From Coemansia sp. RSA 487 (taxonomy: Eukaryota; Kickxellomycota; Kickxellomycetes; Kickxellales; Kickxellaceae): a DNA stretch of 64,000 bases. The stretch covers positions 1 through 64,000 of the forward strand of contig JANBRJ010000037.1 of assembly GCA_027577595.1 (NCBI GenBank), written 5' to 3'. The notes under the pieces were generated by a model that had not been told where the DNA came from, searched no databases, and was given only the letters and a program-made list of their open reading frames with translations. Numbering within the stretch: the stretch's first letter is position 1; every line of letters starts with the position of its first letter. The translations under genes were made by a program, and so were the position numbers. Below, piece after piece: positions 31,351 to 40,647 of this stretch.

Positions 31351-31986
31351 TCAGAAACCAAGGCCACCACGCGCGCCGCGCTGAGTCTGTTGTCGCATTG
31401 CAAGGCCAGCATTAAACTGCTTCTCCAGGTCGTTCCGGATCTTTTCTGCGTAGTTCTTTGAAATTGCTGAATCGAACTGGGGGACATGCCTAGCATCTTG
31501 ATCAACAGAGGTGGTGGTATCATCGTTTGTGTCTTTCTCGGTGGGCTTTTTGACCCCCATGAATCGCAGGAACTTGTTTTTGCGATCCTCGCTTTCGAAT
31601 TGAGCAGCTGACCAGTTGTTCCATCCAGGTTTTGATGATCTGTCTGATACTGAAATTGGAGCTGAAGCCGATGTTGGAGCTGGGTTGAGTGATGGTGTGG
31701 TGGTTGTGGTGGTGGATGCTTTTGTGCTCTTTTCCGTGTCGCGCTTCTTCTGCTTCGCATTCTTATCCTTCTTCTTTTTATCATTATACTTGTCTTTGTT
31801 TCTCTTTACGGGCTTGGTTTCTTCAGACTTGGCGTTCTTCATCCTAACCTTGGAAAGCCTTTTCAGCAACTGTTCCTCGCGTCCGCTGCTAACCCCTTTC
31901 TTGTCCTTCTTAACCTTGGAAAGCTTTTTCAGCAGCTTTTCCTCGCGTCTGCTTCTGGTCCCTTTCTTGTCCTTTGTCTTTCCCAT
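31351..31986 (-). CDS. Lys-rich nuclear-type protein with SMAP-like C-terminus
   Basis: A 211-residue, very basic protein. It opens with two imperfect tandem repeats (REEKLLKKLSKVKKDKKG and REEQLLKRLSKVRMKN), then Lys-rich and Ser/Thr/Pro linkers. The C-terminal part has WNNWSAAQF then KFLRFMGVKKP, which resembles the small acidic protein (SMAP) domain seen at the C-terminus of KNOP1-type nucleolar proteins. It ends with an Arg/Gly tail. Nuclear or nucleolar location is inferred from composition. Convergent with the myosin gene, 91 nt apart. Confidence 0.65.
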   Translation of the reverse strand: MGKTKDKKGTRSRREEKLLKKLSKVKKDKKGVSSGREEQLLKRLSKVRMKNAKSEETKPVKRNKDKYNDKKKKDKNAKQKKRDTEKSTKASTTTTTTPSLNPAPTSASAPISVSDRSSKPGWNNWSAAQFESEDRKNKFLRFMGVKKPTEKDTNDDTTTSVDQDARHVPQFDSAISKNYAEKIRNDLEKQFNAGLAMRQQTQRGARGGLGF

Positions 31987-32163
31987 GTTCGAGCAACGAT
32001 GAATACCGCTATCGACGGCAAAAGCTAGGTACAAAATTGAATTAAAACAAATAAATTATTTTTTAAAGTTTTGGGCAAAGCCCAGAAGAAAGGGAGCAAA
32101 GTTGCTCTTTTTGGAGAAAAAAAAATCCAAAGCTGGTATTGCATTTTGATCGAGTAAATCAAA

Positions 32164-33444
32164 TCAAGACTCTTCAAAGATGTCAATATGGATAAACACA
32201 TCACGTAGCCCAGAGACATTTGAGCGAACAATGTCTTCTATTGATTTGGAAACGCTGCTACGGATTGCGGTAGGACACGGCGGGAGCTCATCCTGTGCGT
32301 ATACATTATATGCAAGGTTGACTTTGGCATGGACTATGCCCATGATCTGCGACTCAGTGAAAGGCCAAAACTGCACCTTTGGCAGGTCAACAACACAGCC
32401 TACATCGATTGATATCTGGTCAATGGCAGCATGTACCTCTGCTTGTGTATGGTCTGGCAGGCGTAGCAATAGCATGTGCGTCGAGTCGCGCACTAAAGGC
32501 ACAACACTCGCAAAAATCAGTGCTGCAATGGCTATAGATGCAAGGGGATCGAACCCGGTCCATCCAAACTGCTGAATCAGTAGCGTCGATATTATCACGC
32601 CAACGCTGCCCAGGGTATCAGCCAGCACGTGCAGGAAAACACCTTGCATATTCTGGCTTCTGTGGTGATGATGGTCGTGGCTGCAGCCGTTGGTATGGCT
32701 TCCATGGTGACTGTGACTGTGGCTGTGGGTGTTATTGTGGTGGCCTTGATCGTGCGAATGGGCATGGGTGTGGTGGTGGTGGTGTCCATTGAAAGCAACA
32801 ATTCCAAACAGATTAACAACAAGACCACCAAATGATACAAGGAGCAACCTCTGTGTATTCATCTGCGGAGGGTAAATTAGCCGCTCGATTGCCTCAAAGA
32901 ATATGGAGACAGAGATCAGCATCAGGAACATGCCGTTTGCAAACCCCGATAATATCTCGATGCGGCCATACCCAAACGTAAATGCTTTGTTTGGCGGCCA
33001 CTTGCTCATCACCGCAGCAACAAGCCCAATTGCAAGCGCAAGGCAATCAAATAGCATGTGGATCGCATCCGATATGAGACCCAAGCTGTTTGTGATATAC
33101 CCGTATGTCATCTGAACAAGCATATAGGATAGATTGAGCAACAAGAACATGAATATGCTGCGCGATTCCTTGTCACTCATTATAGCAAGAACGAGCTGCT
33201 GCGTCTGTGCCATAGCTCTTCTGATAATCGTTGCAGCGCCTGTGTGTTTAGTATGTGCTGGCGCGTGTATAGGCAGCGGCAGGCCATTGTGGTGGTTGCA
33301 ACGATCAGACGGATCTTTGTTGGCACATGTGTGCGTAACGCGCTTACGTGCTTTGGAAGTAGCAGCAGCCATGTCGTACTCCTCAACGGTAGCAATAAGT
33401 GGCTGCCTCGCTCTACGCTTTTCTGGTGCTGGTGTAGGAGGCAT
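32164..33444 (-). CDS. CDF family zinc transporter (Msc2/ZnT5-ZnT7-like)
   Basis: A 426-residue cation diffusion facilitator that would move Zn2+ into the ER or Golgi lumen by proton exchange. Six transmembrane helices can be traced. The zinc-site HxxxD pairs are visible in SDAIHMLFDC (TM2) and HVLADTLGSVG (TM5). Between TM4 and TM5 lies a loop with over 25 histidines (HHHHHTHAHSHD type), typical of zinc sensing or delivery. A cytosolic C-terminal metallochaperone-like domain follows (about 330-426). It lacks the extra N-terminal helices of yeast Msc2 and human ZnT5. The codon before the chosen ATG is GTG in the same frame; the ATG is preferred. Confidence 0.88.
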   Translation of the reverse strand: MPPTPAPEKRRARQPLIATVEEYDMAAATSKARKRVTHTCANKDPSDRCNHHNGLPLPIHAPAHTKHTGAATIIRRAMAQTQQLVLAIMSDKESRSIFMFLLLNLSYMLVQMTYGYITNSLGLISDAIHMLFDCLALAIGLVAAVMSKWPPNKAFTFGYGRIEILSGFANGMFLMLISVSIFFEAIERLIYPPQMNTQRLLLVSFGGLVVNLFGIVAFNGHHHHHTHAHSHDQGHHNNTHSHSHSHHGSHTNGCSHDHHHHRSQNMQGVFLHVLADTLGSVGVIISTLLIQQFGWTGFDPLASIAIAALIFASVVPLVRDSTHMLLLRLPDHTQAEVHAAIDQISIDVGCVVDLPKVQFWPFTESQIMGIVHAKVNLAYNVYAQDELPPCPTAIRSSVSKSIEDIVRSNVSGLRDVFIHIDIFEES

Positions 33445-34121
33445 CACGCGGACTTTGGTGGAAATGCGTGTAGTGAAAGCTATTTACAACAGATGGATAT
33501 GATGCAGGATGTCCCTTGCGATGCTATAGAGTGTATGAAGACAGACAGGCAACCGAATAACACAAGCAGAAAAAGAAAACCGCGGGGACACTTATTATAC
33601 GAAAAGGAAAACTGAAACAAAAGAGGGAGAGGAGGAAGATGAGCTTGAAAAGCAAGCAAATAGTGAATGGGGGAGAGAAGAATCAGGTAGTGAGTAGATT
33701 TATCTTGGCGTGAGTTGCAGTGCGCTTTGTAAGCTTGCTGAAGCTGCCGAGACGAATACTATGTCTTGCACAATAAAAAAAGCCCTGGTGGGGCGATTCA
33801 TACTTGCTATGTGTTGTATCTGTTTGTCAATGATCAAAAGCGCTGACGGTCGTTATTGCTATGGCCCGAAGAGCTACGAAACATAGGCTATTAACTGCCA
33901 ATCTGTTTTGTGCGTGATTCACTTGATACTGCTCACTGACTGATCAAATTATATCGATCACGCGCTAATCGTGCTCTTACTGGTTAGGAATTGGCGTTCA
34001 AAAACTACATCCAAAAACATATTCGAGCAACACAAACAACAGTGCGAGATTTCCCTCTCTTGCAACTTTAGTTTTTTGGATACTTTTTATTTGCAACTTA
34101 CACTCACATCCATAAAGAAAA
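33445..34121. promoter_or_regulatory. Divergent intergenic region, zinc transporter / eS30
   Basis: 677 nt between opposed starts. No gene was recognised. The last 60 nt before the eS30 ATG are T-rich then CA-rich, as expected for a ribosomal-protein leader. No named factor site was identified. Confidence 0.45.
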
Positions 34122-34984
34122 ATGGTGCGTATTTTTCATTTTTGTCAGCGCATCCATTAGGAGAAGGAGCATCGTGGGTCGCATCCATCCGATTAAGGAA
34201 AATTAACCTCATGGAGATGGGAGGGGGTGGAAAATCCCGATTTCGGCGAATTTGCAATTTCTCAATTCGATTTGTTTTTGTCATACCAGATTCATTTTTC
34301 AGACTGGCAGGATAATTGGGATTCGGGAAGGAGAGTGGAGTTTGTTTCGCTGACGTAGTGTACAAATTTATCGTGGTGTATTGGTATAGAAGTGTGCTCT
34401 GCTGATGCAGCGCCATTGGGACGACAAGCTTGCAAATGAAATTCCGAAGGGGGTAGTTATTTTCCTCTAATCTTGTACGCTTGTCTTTCTTTTAACGATG
34501 GTGGTTCGAGAGACTTTGGGCTCTTGTTTTCACAGATCGATGGTCTATTGACTGTGTATTATCGTATACAACTACCACACCCAGTACCCCCCAGTATCGT
34601 AGCTCCAGTTAAATACCATTGCTGTATCTGCACAACTTTAACTTCACTCCCATTCTCCTGTCCGAATTCAGTTCTTTGCAGAGTACATTCTATATTCTCA
34701 GACGCCGTGGCTGATTCCATGTCTTAAATCGGACCTTTCTTACTAACTCTTTTAAGCAGCTACATTTTGTACTTGCGGTTTTCCGATTGTAGGGTAAAGT
34801 TCACGGATCCCTTGCGCGTGCCGGTAAGGTCAAGTCGCAGACACCCCCAGTCGAGGCCCAGGAGAAGGCCAAGAAGCTCACTGGCCGTGCCAAGAAGCGC
34901 GAGATGTTCAACCGCCGTTACGTCAACGTCAGTGCGAGCATGATCGGTGGCAAGCGCCGCATGAACCCTCCTCCCGAGAAATAA
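34122..34984 (+). CDS. RPS30: 40S ribosomal protein eS30
   Basis: A 64-residue ribosomal protein of the small subunit. Exon 1 codes only the ATG (34122-34124); a 668-nt intron with a GTGCGT donor, a canonical TACTAAC branch site at 34741-34747 and a TTGTAG acceptor leads to exon 2 (34793-34984). The spliced product starts [19 protein letters not shown] and ends [12 protein letters not shown], matching yeast Rps30 nearly throughout. Yeast RPS30 genes also have an intron just after the start codon. There is no ubiquitin-like N-terminal fusion as in animal FAU. The intron is the second longest seen in this window; I looked for a box C/D snoRNA inside it and found no convincing one. Confidence 0.95.
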
Positions 34985-35240
34985 GCCAGGGCTTTTGCCT
35001 AAATTGGAAAATATGCGGGGGAGACTGGGTTATTTGTAGCAGGATCATGCCAAAAGCAGTTGTTTTTATCTCTTGTTTGCTGCCTGCTGCGATAGTTTTC
35101 ATCTTGCCTCACACGTATCGTCAATACAAGATTTGTGTTTTTGGACAACATTTAGTACTGCTGTGAAAGAGAGTCGGTGACTAAAAAATGTATACAAGGG
35201 GAGAAAAAAGCCTAATAAAAAACTTTTTCTATAACATTTA

Positions 35241-36290
35241 CTAAGATGTTGGTAATAGAATTGTCGTGCTGTTGATATTGCTATTGTTGTTGCTGCTGCT
35301 GCTGTTGCTGCTGCTGCCGCCGTCGCCGCCTATGTCAGCGTTTGCTGAAGACGCCCGTGGTCGCTGGTTATGATCAGTGATAGAGAGACTGATGTGATTT
35401 TGCTCATTCTGGTTGTTGTTCTGCTGCTGGTGGTGGGGTGCATAGTGGGTGTGTGAATGCACAGCCAGCACGGGAGACAGGCGCTTTCGCAGATCAAATG
35501 GAATATCGCTGTTTGGGGATATGGCCACTGGATAATACATATGATAACTGAACGTGGCCGTGACAATGCCGATCATAGCGCCGAAGAGGACGTCAGTTGG
35601 ATGATGCCAGTAGTCTGCTACACGTGTGGCGCCGACAATGGCAGCCACGAGGAACGGCATAAACACAATAAATGGTTTGTATGAGTGACCCTGGCCGTCA
35701 AATAAATGAAGCTTTCCGGCAAGATAAAACATTAGATATGTCATGCCCGCAAACGAAAGCGACGTGTGGCCAGAGGGGAAGCTGCGGAACCCCTCATCAA
35801 GAACGGCGATGCTCTCCTGTGTGCAGATATCGATGGTTGAGAGGCCCTGCGGCGGGTCTCTCAGAGGCTCCTTCGGTGGCGCCGGGAGGCAGCGGGCAAG
35901 AAGGTTGGGGCGAGGCCGGCCAACAACGTTCTTGAGCACATCAGTAAACATCAGAGTCAGCGAGATTCCCATCAGCAAGCCAAGCAAACCGACATGGAAG
36001 TCGTAGGAGCTCTTCTTGAATCCAAGAGATATGCCGGCGATGATAGCTGCTGGCACGACTATGGCTATGAAAAAGAGCGCTGGAACGGTCACCGTCTGCT
36101 GGCTTGGACGGACGTACGGATACGATATGGACTTGTCGTCGACAGAAAACGCCTGGTAATGGGGCGTTGCAGTTGACAGATACATCCAGACCAACATACT
36201 TGCCAGCGTGACAAACCAGTCAAGCACATAGGATTTCAGAAGAGGCTCTGGCAACCGCAATTGTGCGAAGCCTCCACTTAAAAGCGCCAT
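35241..36290 (-). CDS. PAP2-family lipid phosphatase (Dpp1/Lpp1-like)
   Basis: A 349-residue integral membrane enzyme that should dephosphorylate phosphatidate, diacylglycerol pyrophosphate or related lipids. The three-part phosphatase signature is present: KNVVGRPRP (about 111-119), PSGHTSLSF (about 171-179) and RVADYWHHPTDV (about 223-234). Six helices can be placed. The tail (about 280-349) is His/Gln/Asn/Ser-rich with long Ser-Asn runs encoded by a trinucleotide repeat. The ATG at 36290 is the first in frame; a GTG thirteen codons earlier also keeps the frame open. Confidence 0.9.
   Translation of the reverse strand: MALLSGGFAQLRLPEPLLKSYVLDWFVTLASMLVWMYLSTATPHYQAFSVDDKSISYPYVRPSQQTVTVPALFFIAIVVPAAIIAGISLGFKKSSYDFHVGLLGLLMGISLTLMFTDVLKNVVGRPRPNLLARCLPAPPKEPLRDPPQGLSTIDICTQESIAVLDEGFRSFPSGHTSLSFAGMTYLMFYLAGKLHLFDGQGHSYKPFIVFMPFLVAAIVGATRVADYWHHPTDVLFGAMIGIVTATFSYHMYYPVAISPNSDIPFDLRKRLSPVLAVHSHTHYAPHHQQQNNNQNEQNHISLSITDHNQRPRASSANADIGGDGGSSSNSSSSNNNSNINSTTILLPTS
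35278..35326. repeat. Trinucleotide repeat encoding Ser/Asn tail
   Basis: GTT/GCT-type triplets in the last codons of the PAP2 gene, read as Asn and Ser on the minus strand. Confidence 0.7.
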
Positions 36291-36526
36291 GGAATATGTT
36301 TTATCAAGGAAGGCAGATAGTTTGACCACTCTCAGCAGGTAGTAAAAGGAAATGCAGCGTTTTTCTTATATAAAATAATATTAGGAATGCGAAAAGCAAA
36401 GCAGAAAGATGGGAAAGTATGCCGCGTAAAAGGGGAGAGAAAAGATGCAAATTTACAAAGAGAGCATTTGTCGCTGCTGATGCATGCAGCAAGCACAGGC
36501 CAGGGTGGAGAATGTTGCAGCTGTCG

Positions 36527-38233
36527 TCATTGCTTGGGGTTCTGTTCTGGCACAGGCGAGCCGTTGATGATGCTTTGTGCGAGCTTAATGGCCTGGTCGA
36601 GGCTTGCTCCTGCAACAGAGGCAAACCTGTCAGCGAAGCCGTCATTCTGACCGAATGCTAGCCCCGACACTAGCAGAAGCATGGTGATGTTGCTGGCAAA
36701 CTCAATCGAATCACTGATGTTTAGAGAAGCAGCTGCCTGGCTGGCTGTTTCGGTACTGGCAGAGAATAGGTCCCCAGCCTGTCCCCCCTCGATTTCTACT
36801 TCTGCCTCTGTTGCTACAGCCTCTACTGCTGCTGCTATAGCTGCCGAAACAGGATCTGTGGGCTCCTGTGACGGGAGTATATCTTTGCCTTTGCTGCTGC
36901 TTGTTGAGCTAACAGCTACCGGAGGCTGTTTGGACTGAACAGAGGGCGTTGGCAAGCCACCTGGTCCGTGCACGGGCTGATTCTGTTTGTCGTTTTTCTG
37001 CTGCGTGGCTGTATTATTTATCGCCAACGGCTTCAGCGAATGTGCACTCGATGTGGTGTCTGGCTCTACTGGCAAAGTTTTTGGCTCTAAGGTCTCAGCT
37101 ACAGGCTTTTGTGCTGCTGGCTCTACCATCGGAGGTGCCAATCGGGTAGGATGCGGGAGGAAAAAAGCTGGCGTTGACAACGGTGGAGAGACAGCAGCAG
37201 CAGGCATCTCACCTTCAATAGTGCTATTATTATCGGCTCTTTGGTCAAGGGCTTCCTGAAATGGGTTCATTGGTATGGGAATGGCTAGTTCCGATACACT
37301 TTGCTGTTTTTGTTGTTGCTCTTTCTCTTTCTCTTTCTCTTGTTGCAGCTGCTTCTCCTGATGCTCTTTCAGCCGATGTCTACATTGATGCTCATTCTCT
37401 AATTTCTGCTGTCTCTTAAGTTGTTCTTTCCGCTCTTGTTCTTTCCACTGCTGTTGCTCTTGCTGTTTTTGCCGATCTTGGTTTTGCTCTTGCTTCTGCT
37501 GCTGTATACGTTTCAGAACTGGATTCAAGGCGGTCTTGTTCACTGGAATTACATTCGCACCTGAAAGTGGAGGCGAAATGATATCGGGCGACTTGTACGT
37601 GTCTCTGTAAAACCACTCTCGAGAATCGCCCAAATCAGCTGCTGTCTCCGTTGCGCCTTTATGTGTTGAGTTTTTTGCTTTGCCTTTGAATGTTTGTGGA
37701 GATTCGGCTGCTTGATAACTAGAAATAGGTCGTTGAAGGCGATTTCTCGGGACTACCGGGACAAACGAACCTGATTCATGTTTTAGGCTGGTTTGATTTA
37801 GTGCACTAGTCGGTGTAGGCAGGTTATGACCAGCGTGTGTTGTTGGCTGTTGCAACAAGTCAGTTGCGCTCTTCTTGTTCTTTACAGGGGGTGGATCAGC
37901 GATTACTCTCTTGGTTGAAAGTGTGTGGCCTGCTGAAGATGATGAATATTGATGTGACCGAACCTTGAATTCCACCTCTGTGCCAAACGATCCTATATAG
38001 TCAAATATTTGCTGAGGCTGTAAGCTGTCAAATGTCGGATACACACAAGGAACTCTCTCAGCCAGCCGTAAATCTCGATGCTTTCTTGGCTGCGGCAGGT
38101 CGACTTCCATATCTGCTGGCTGGAGGTTTTCAGACTTGTCGTCGCTCTTCATTTGCAACGACTGCTGGAAATACTTCCATTTCTGGTATCTTGGCTTTGG
38201 CCATGGCGATTTCTGGAGCTTGGTGGGCTGCAT
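36527..38233 (-). CDS. Unrecognised Gln-rich coiled-coil protein
   Basis: 568 residues from the first in-frame ATG. The upstream frame stays open to about 38290, just after a TTTTTATTTAG acceptor look-alike, and reads plausibly (RIYTGPNFHSKPSYE), so a further 5' exon is likely. Near the N-terminus is an ordered-looking segment (CVYPTFDSLQPQQIFDYIG, about 60-78). A Lys/Gln/Glu coiled coil (about 255-330) lies in the middle, with a Pro/Ser/Thr-rich region after it. The C-terminal 100 residues are Ala-rich and amphipathic, with a hydrophobic stretch ITMLLLVSGLAFG. No domain or catalytic motif was recognised, and no function is offered. Confidence 0.65.
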   Translation of the reverse strand: MQPTKLQKSPWPKPRYQKWKYFQQSLQMKSDDKSENLQPADMEVDLPQPRKHRDLRLAERVPCVYPTFDSLQPQQIFDYIGSFGTEVEFKVRSHQYSSSSAGHTLSTKRVIADPPPVKNKKSATDLLQQPTTHAGHNLPTPTSALNQTSLKHESGSFVPVVPRNRLQRPISSYQAAESPQTFKGKAKNSTHKGATETAADLGDSREWFYRDTYKSPDIISPPLSGANVIPVNKTALNPVLKRIQQQKQEQNQDRQKQQEQQQWKEQERKEQLKRQQKLENEHQCRHRLKEHQEKQLQQEKEKEKEQQQKQQSVSELAIPIPMNPFQEALDQRADNNSTIEGEMPAAAVSPPLSTPAFFLPHPTRLAPPMVEPAAQKPVAETLEPKTLPVEPDTTSSAHSLKPLAINNTATQQKNDKQNQPVHGPGGLPTPSVQSKQPPVAVSSTSSSKGKDILPSQEPTDPVSAAIAAAVEAVATEAEVEIEGGQAGDLFSASTETASQAAASLNISDSIEFASNITMLLLVSGLAFGQNDGFADRFASVAGASLDQAIKLAQSIINGSPVPEQNPKQ

Positions 38234-38865
38234 TTCGTAAGAAGGCTTGCTATGGAAATTTGGCCCAGTGTAAATGCGGCTAGCTTTCCTAAATAAAAAG
38301 TTACAATTATATAGAAACACTAAACAGTGCGAATTATACTAAAGCAGCAAGAAAGGAAAGAAAGGGAGACAGGAAAGCTGAAAAATTCAACAAACGACAG
38401 CCAAAGACCAAGCAGGGGGAAACACGGTGATCAAAGCAGGTTTTTCCCCTTTTAATATAGCGGTGAGCCAATGCTTTTTTACTTTCAATATGCTTGTTTC
38501 TTTTACCCATGACATGATACCAAGATATGATAAACATCCAACGTTTATAGAAACAGCAAGTATAGATTGTTATCTTTTATTTTTTTATAAAATAGAAAAA
38601 ACTACAGAGAATGAACTAACATTTAATGGTTAAACAGAAAGAACATTGGCTAACCACTGTGCTATTGCCAATGTAGAAAGTCCACTGGATTTTCTAGCTA
38701 GCTCAGCAGCTGCGTTTCATAGATGTTGCTTTATTCATCGCGTCTTTTAACAAGCAAAGTTGTAGCGTTTGTGTGTTTGTACTGTGTAGACGCTGCCAGA
38801 TCGTTTGCTTTGAGCGTTCTGTTGTTTTTCTTGGGGTTGGGCACGCTTAACATGTCATATATAGA
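38234..38865. other. Intergenic region with MITE copy
   Basis: 632 nt between two minus-strand genes. It holds the second MITE-like copy; the rest has no gene that I can support. Confidence 0.5.
38461..38659 (-). mobile_element. MITE-like repeat, copy B
   Basis: The inverted partner of the copy at 19960-20150. Its terminal inverted repeats are clearer: CGGTGAGCCAATG on the left and CAGTGGTTAGCCAATG on the right, reversed. The second begins CAGTG, a hAT-style end. Flanks taatatag and tgctattg agree at 5 of 8 positions, compatible with a decayed 8-nt target duplication. About 199 nt, A/T-rich core, no coding capacity. Confidence 0.65.
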
Positions 38866-40647
38866 TTATTTGAGGAGAGTGGGCTTCCCGTTGTCATGGA
38901 AACACTCAAAAACCTCAATCCCCGTAAACAGAATAAACGACTCGACAATTGTAGAGTCGACTGACTCTAGTTTTGCGTAGGCCGCCGGTAGGATGACGAT
39001 CCGCGGAAGATGGCTGCCCGCTGACGGTGCCGCTGTCTGTTCCAGCGAGCACTCATATTGGCTCCTTTCCATGTAGTTCTCGCACCAGGATCCTCTGTTG
39101 CTACCAAAATTTAGACTGGGGGTTTCAGTGCTGTAGCCCCCAAACAGAAGCTGGGCAACGACAGTGTTGCGAACATAGCACTGGAGACCAGCCATGCACT
39201 GGGCCTCCTGACGCTTAGCCGTCCATCGCATCTTGTTCCCCGCCAAGTGGAAGCGGTAGCAGAACTGGTGGCGGTCGAGTACCATAGGCGTCAGCGGAAT
39301 CGGGCGGATGACTCCGCGCGCGTCCCTGCAATGCAGCGGGAATGAGCTGGGACACGGCGACGAGATCTCCCAGAGCTCGTGCGCATCGAACGCTCGTGGA
39401 TGTCCTACTTGCCATTGCTGCTGTTGCTGTAGATGTTGCCACTGTGACCTCTCCGAGCCGCTAGCCACCGATCCCACTGACGCCGACACAAGCGATGATG
39501 ACCTTGACGATGGGGGTTGTGGTTGCCGATGCTGGCCGAGCTGGCGTCCCAGTGTATACACCGGTAGAACTGGTGGCTGGGCTTGACTGGTGCCAACACC
39601 CGTTGGCCAGCACGCGGAGCCAGCAAGTGGATCCGTTCTGTACCTGGAGGCAGAAGCACAGCTCTCCAAGCCCTGCATGCCAATATGTGGGAGCCAGTTA
39701 TTAGCATACGTAGTTCTTGAGCTGCTGCTGCTGCTGCATCCCAACACCACCGAGCTGGCAGGGTGTCCTTTCTGTGTCGGCTGTGCCGCGTCATGGAATG
39801 TCTCTCGCCACGACTTTCCGCTTCTGGATATCTTTCGGTATGCCACGGCTGTGTCCTCACAGTCGATCACCTCGAGAACCTCTGGATATAGCGGATGGCG
39901 TCTCAGTACAAACATTGTACCTTCGCCTTTCACATTTCTTGTGGTCCTGTCGACAGTCCAGGCAGAACACAGCGCTTCTTTTACCATTTTGCAGCATTGC
40001 TGCGACTTGGTCAGTGGAACATGGTTGTAGCTCGATGTCTCGAATTGGTTCCCTCGATGCTTGCTTGTGCTGCTGTTGCTGCTTTTTATGCTGCTGCTGG
40101 GATTTGTGGTGAAGCCACTCAGCCTAGGCACTGACAATATTCCACTAGGTGTTTCTGCGGACAACGAGAGCGAGGGTCTTAATTCTGTGCTGCTTTCGGT
40201 TGATGTGCTGCCGATAAGTGTATTCTTGCTGGCAATGCTGCTGCTGCTGCTGCTGCTTCTGGGTGCGTCGCTGTTTTTCTCAGCTGGGACTTTCCATGGA
40301 CAAGATGCCACTACTCCAAGAGATTCCTTGCACCGATGCTTGCGCACACTTTTCCCACAATCGCTGGAGCTGCTGCTCAAGCACACGCGAACATCCAATC
40401 TAATGGCAGCAGTGCCACTCTTTATCGCGTCAGCAAGCTTTGTGCCTGCTAGCAACTTCAGAGAGTGTTCAGGCTTTGCTGTGTTCTTGGACTGAATCCC
40501 AGTACTTGTGTGTTGTCTAGGCAAAATTTCCGAACGAATCTGCCAAGCTAGTGGTTTATCTTCATTGTCGTACCCCTTTTCGCTAGGCAAAACATGCTCA
40601 GGGCACGCATCCAGTGTAAGCGACGGCGTGTTCAGATGGGTGAACAT
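38866..40647 (-). CDS. Unrecognised Ser-rich protein with C-terminal beta-rich domain
   Basis: 593 residues, single exon, ATG start. The first 200 residues are Ser/Thr-rich and probably disordered. From about residue 225 a beta-rich pattern begins (AWTVDRTTRNVKGEGTMFVL, EVLEVIDCEDTAVAYRK, SWRETFHD). It is interrupted by a Ser/Pro/Gln-rich insert (about 300-425) and resumes with FCYRFHLAGNKMRWTAKR and a closing VESFILFTGIEVFE. This layout loosely recalls tubby-like or LOR beta-barrels, but I cannot assign it. No signal peptide or transmembrane helix is seen. The insert is encoded partly by CTG/CAG triplet runs. Confidence 0.6.
   Translation of the reverse strand: MFTHLNTPSLTLDACPEHVLPSEKGYDNEDKPLAWQIRSEILPRQHTSTGIQSKNTAKPEHSLKLLAGTKLADAIKSGTAAIRLDVRVCLSSSSSDCGKSVRKHRCKESLGVVASCPWKVPAEKNSDAPRSSSSSSSIASKNTLIGSTSTESSTELRPSLSLSAETPSGILSVPRLSGFTTNPSSSIKSSNSSTSKHRGNQFETSSYNHVPLTKSQQCCKMVKEALCSAWTVDRTTRNVKGEGTMFVLRRHPLYPEVLEVIDCEDTAVAYRKISRSGKSWRETFHDAAQPTQKGHPASSVVLGCSSSSSSRTTYANNWLPHIGMQGLESCASASRYRTDPLAGSACWPTGVGTSQAQPPVLPVYTLGRQLGQHRQPQPPSSRSSSLVSASVGSVASGSERSQWQHLQQQQQWQVGHPRAFDAHELWEISSPCPSSFPLHCRDARGVIRPIPLTPMVLDRHQFCYRFHLAGNKMRWTAKRQEAQCMAGLQCYVRNTVVAQLLFGGYSTETPSLNFGSNRGSWCENYMERSQYECSLEQTAAPSAGSHLPRIVILPAAYAKLESVDSTIVESFILFTGIEVFECFHDNGKPTLLK

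Noticed and set aside
32540-32565. tRNA B-box-like GGTTCGATCCCC on the minus strand
   Set aside because: It lies within the zinc transporter coding region (GFDPLAS) and has no matching A box or cloverleaf around it.
34125-34792. Box C/D snoRNA in the eS30 intron
   Set aside because: Only loose matches (CTGATGC, CTGA) were seen, with no proper C box, terminal stem or target complementarity I could judge.
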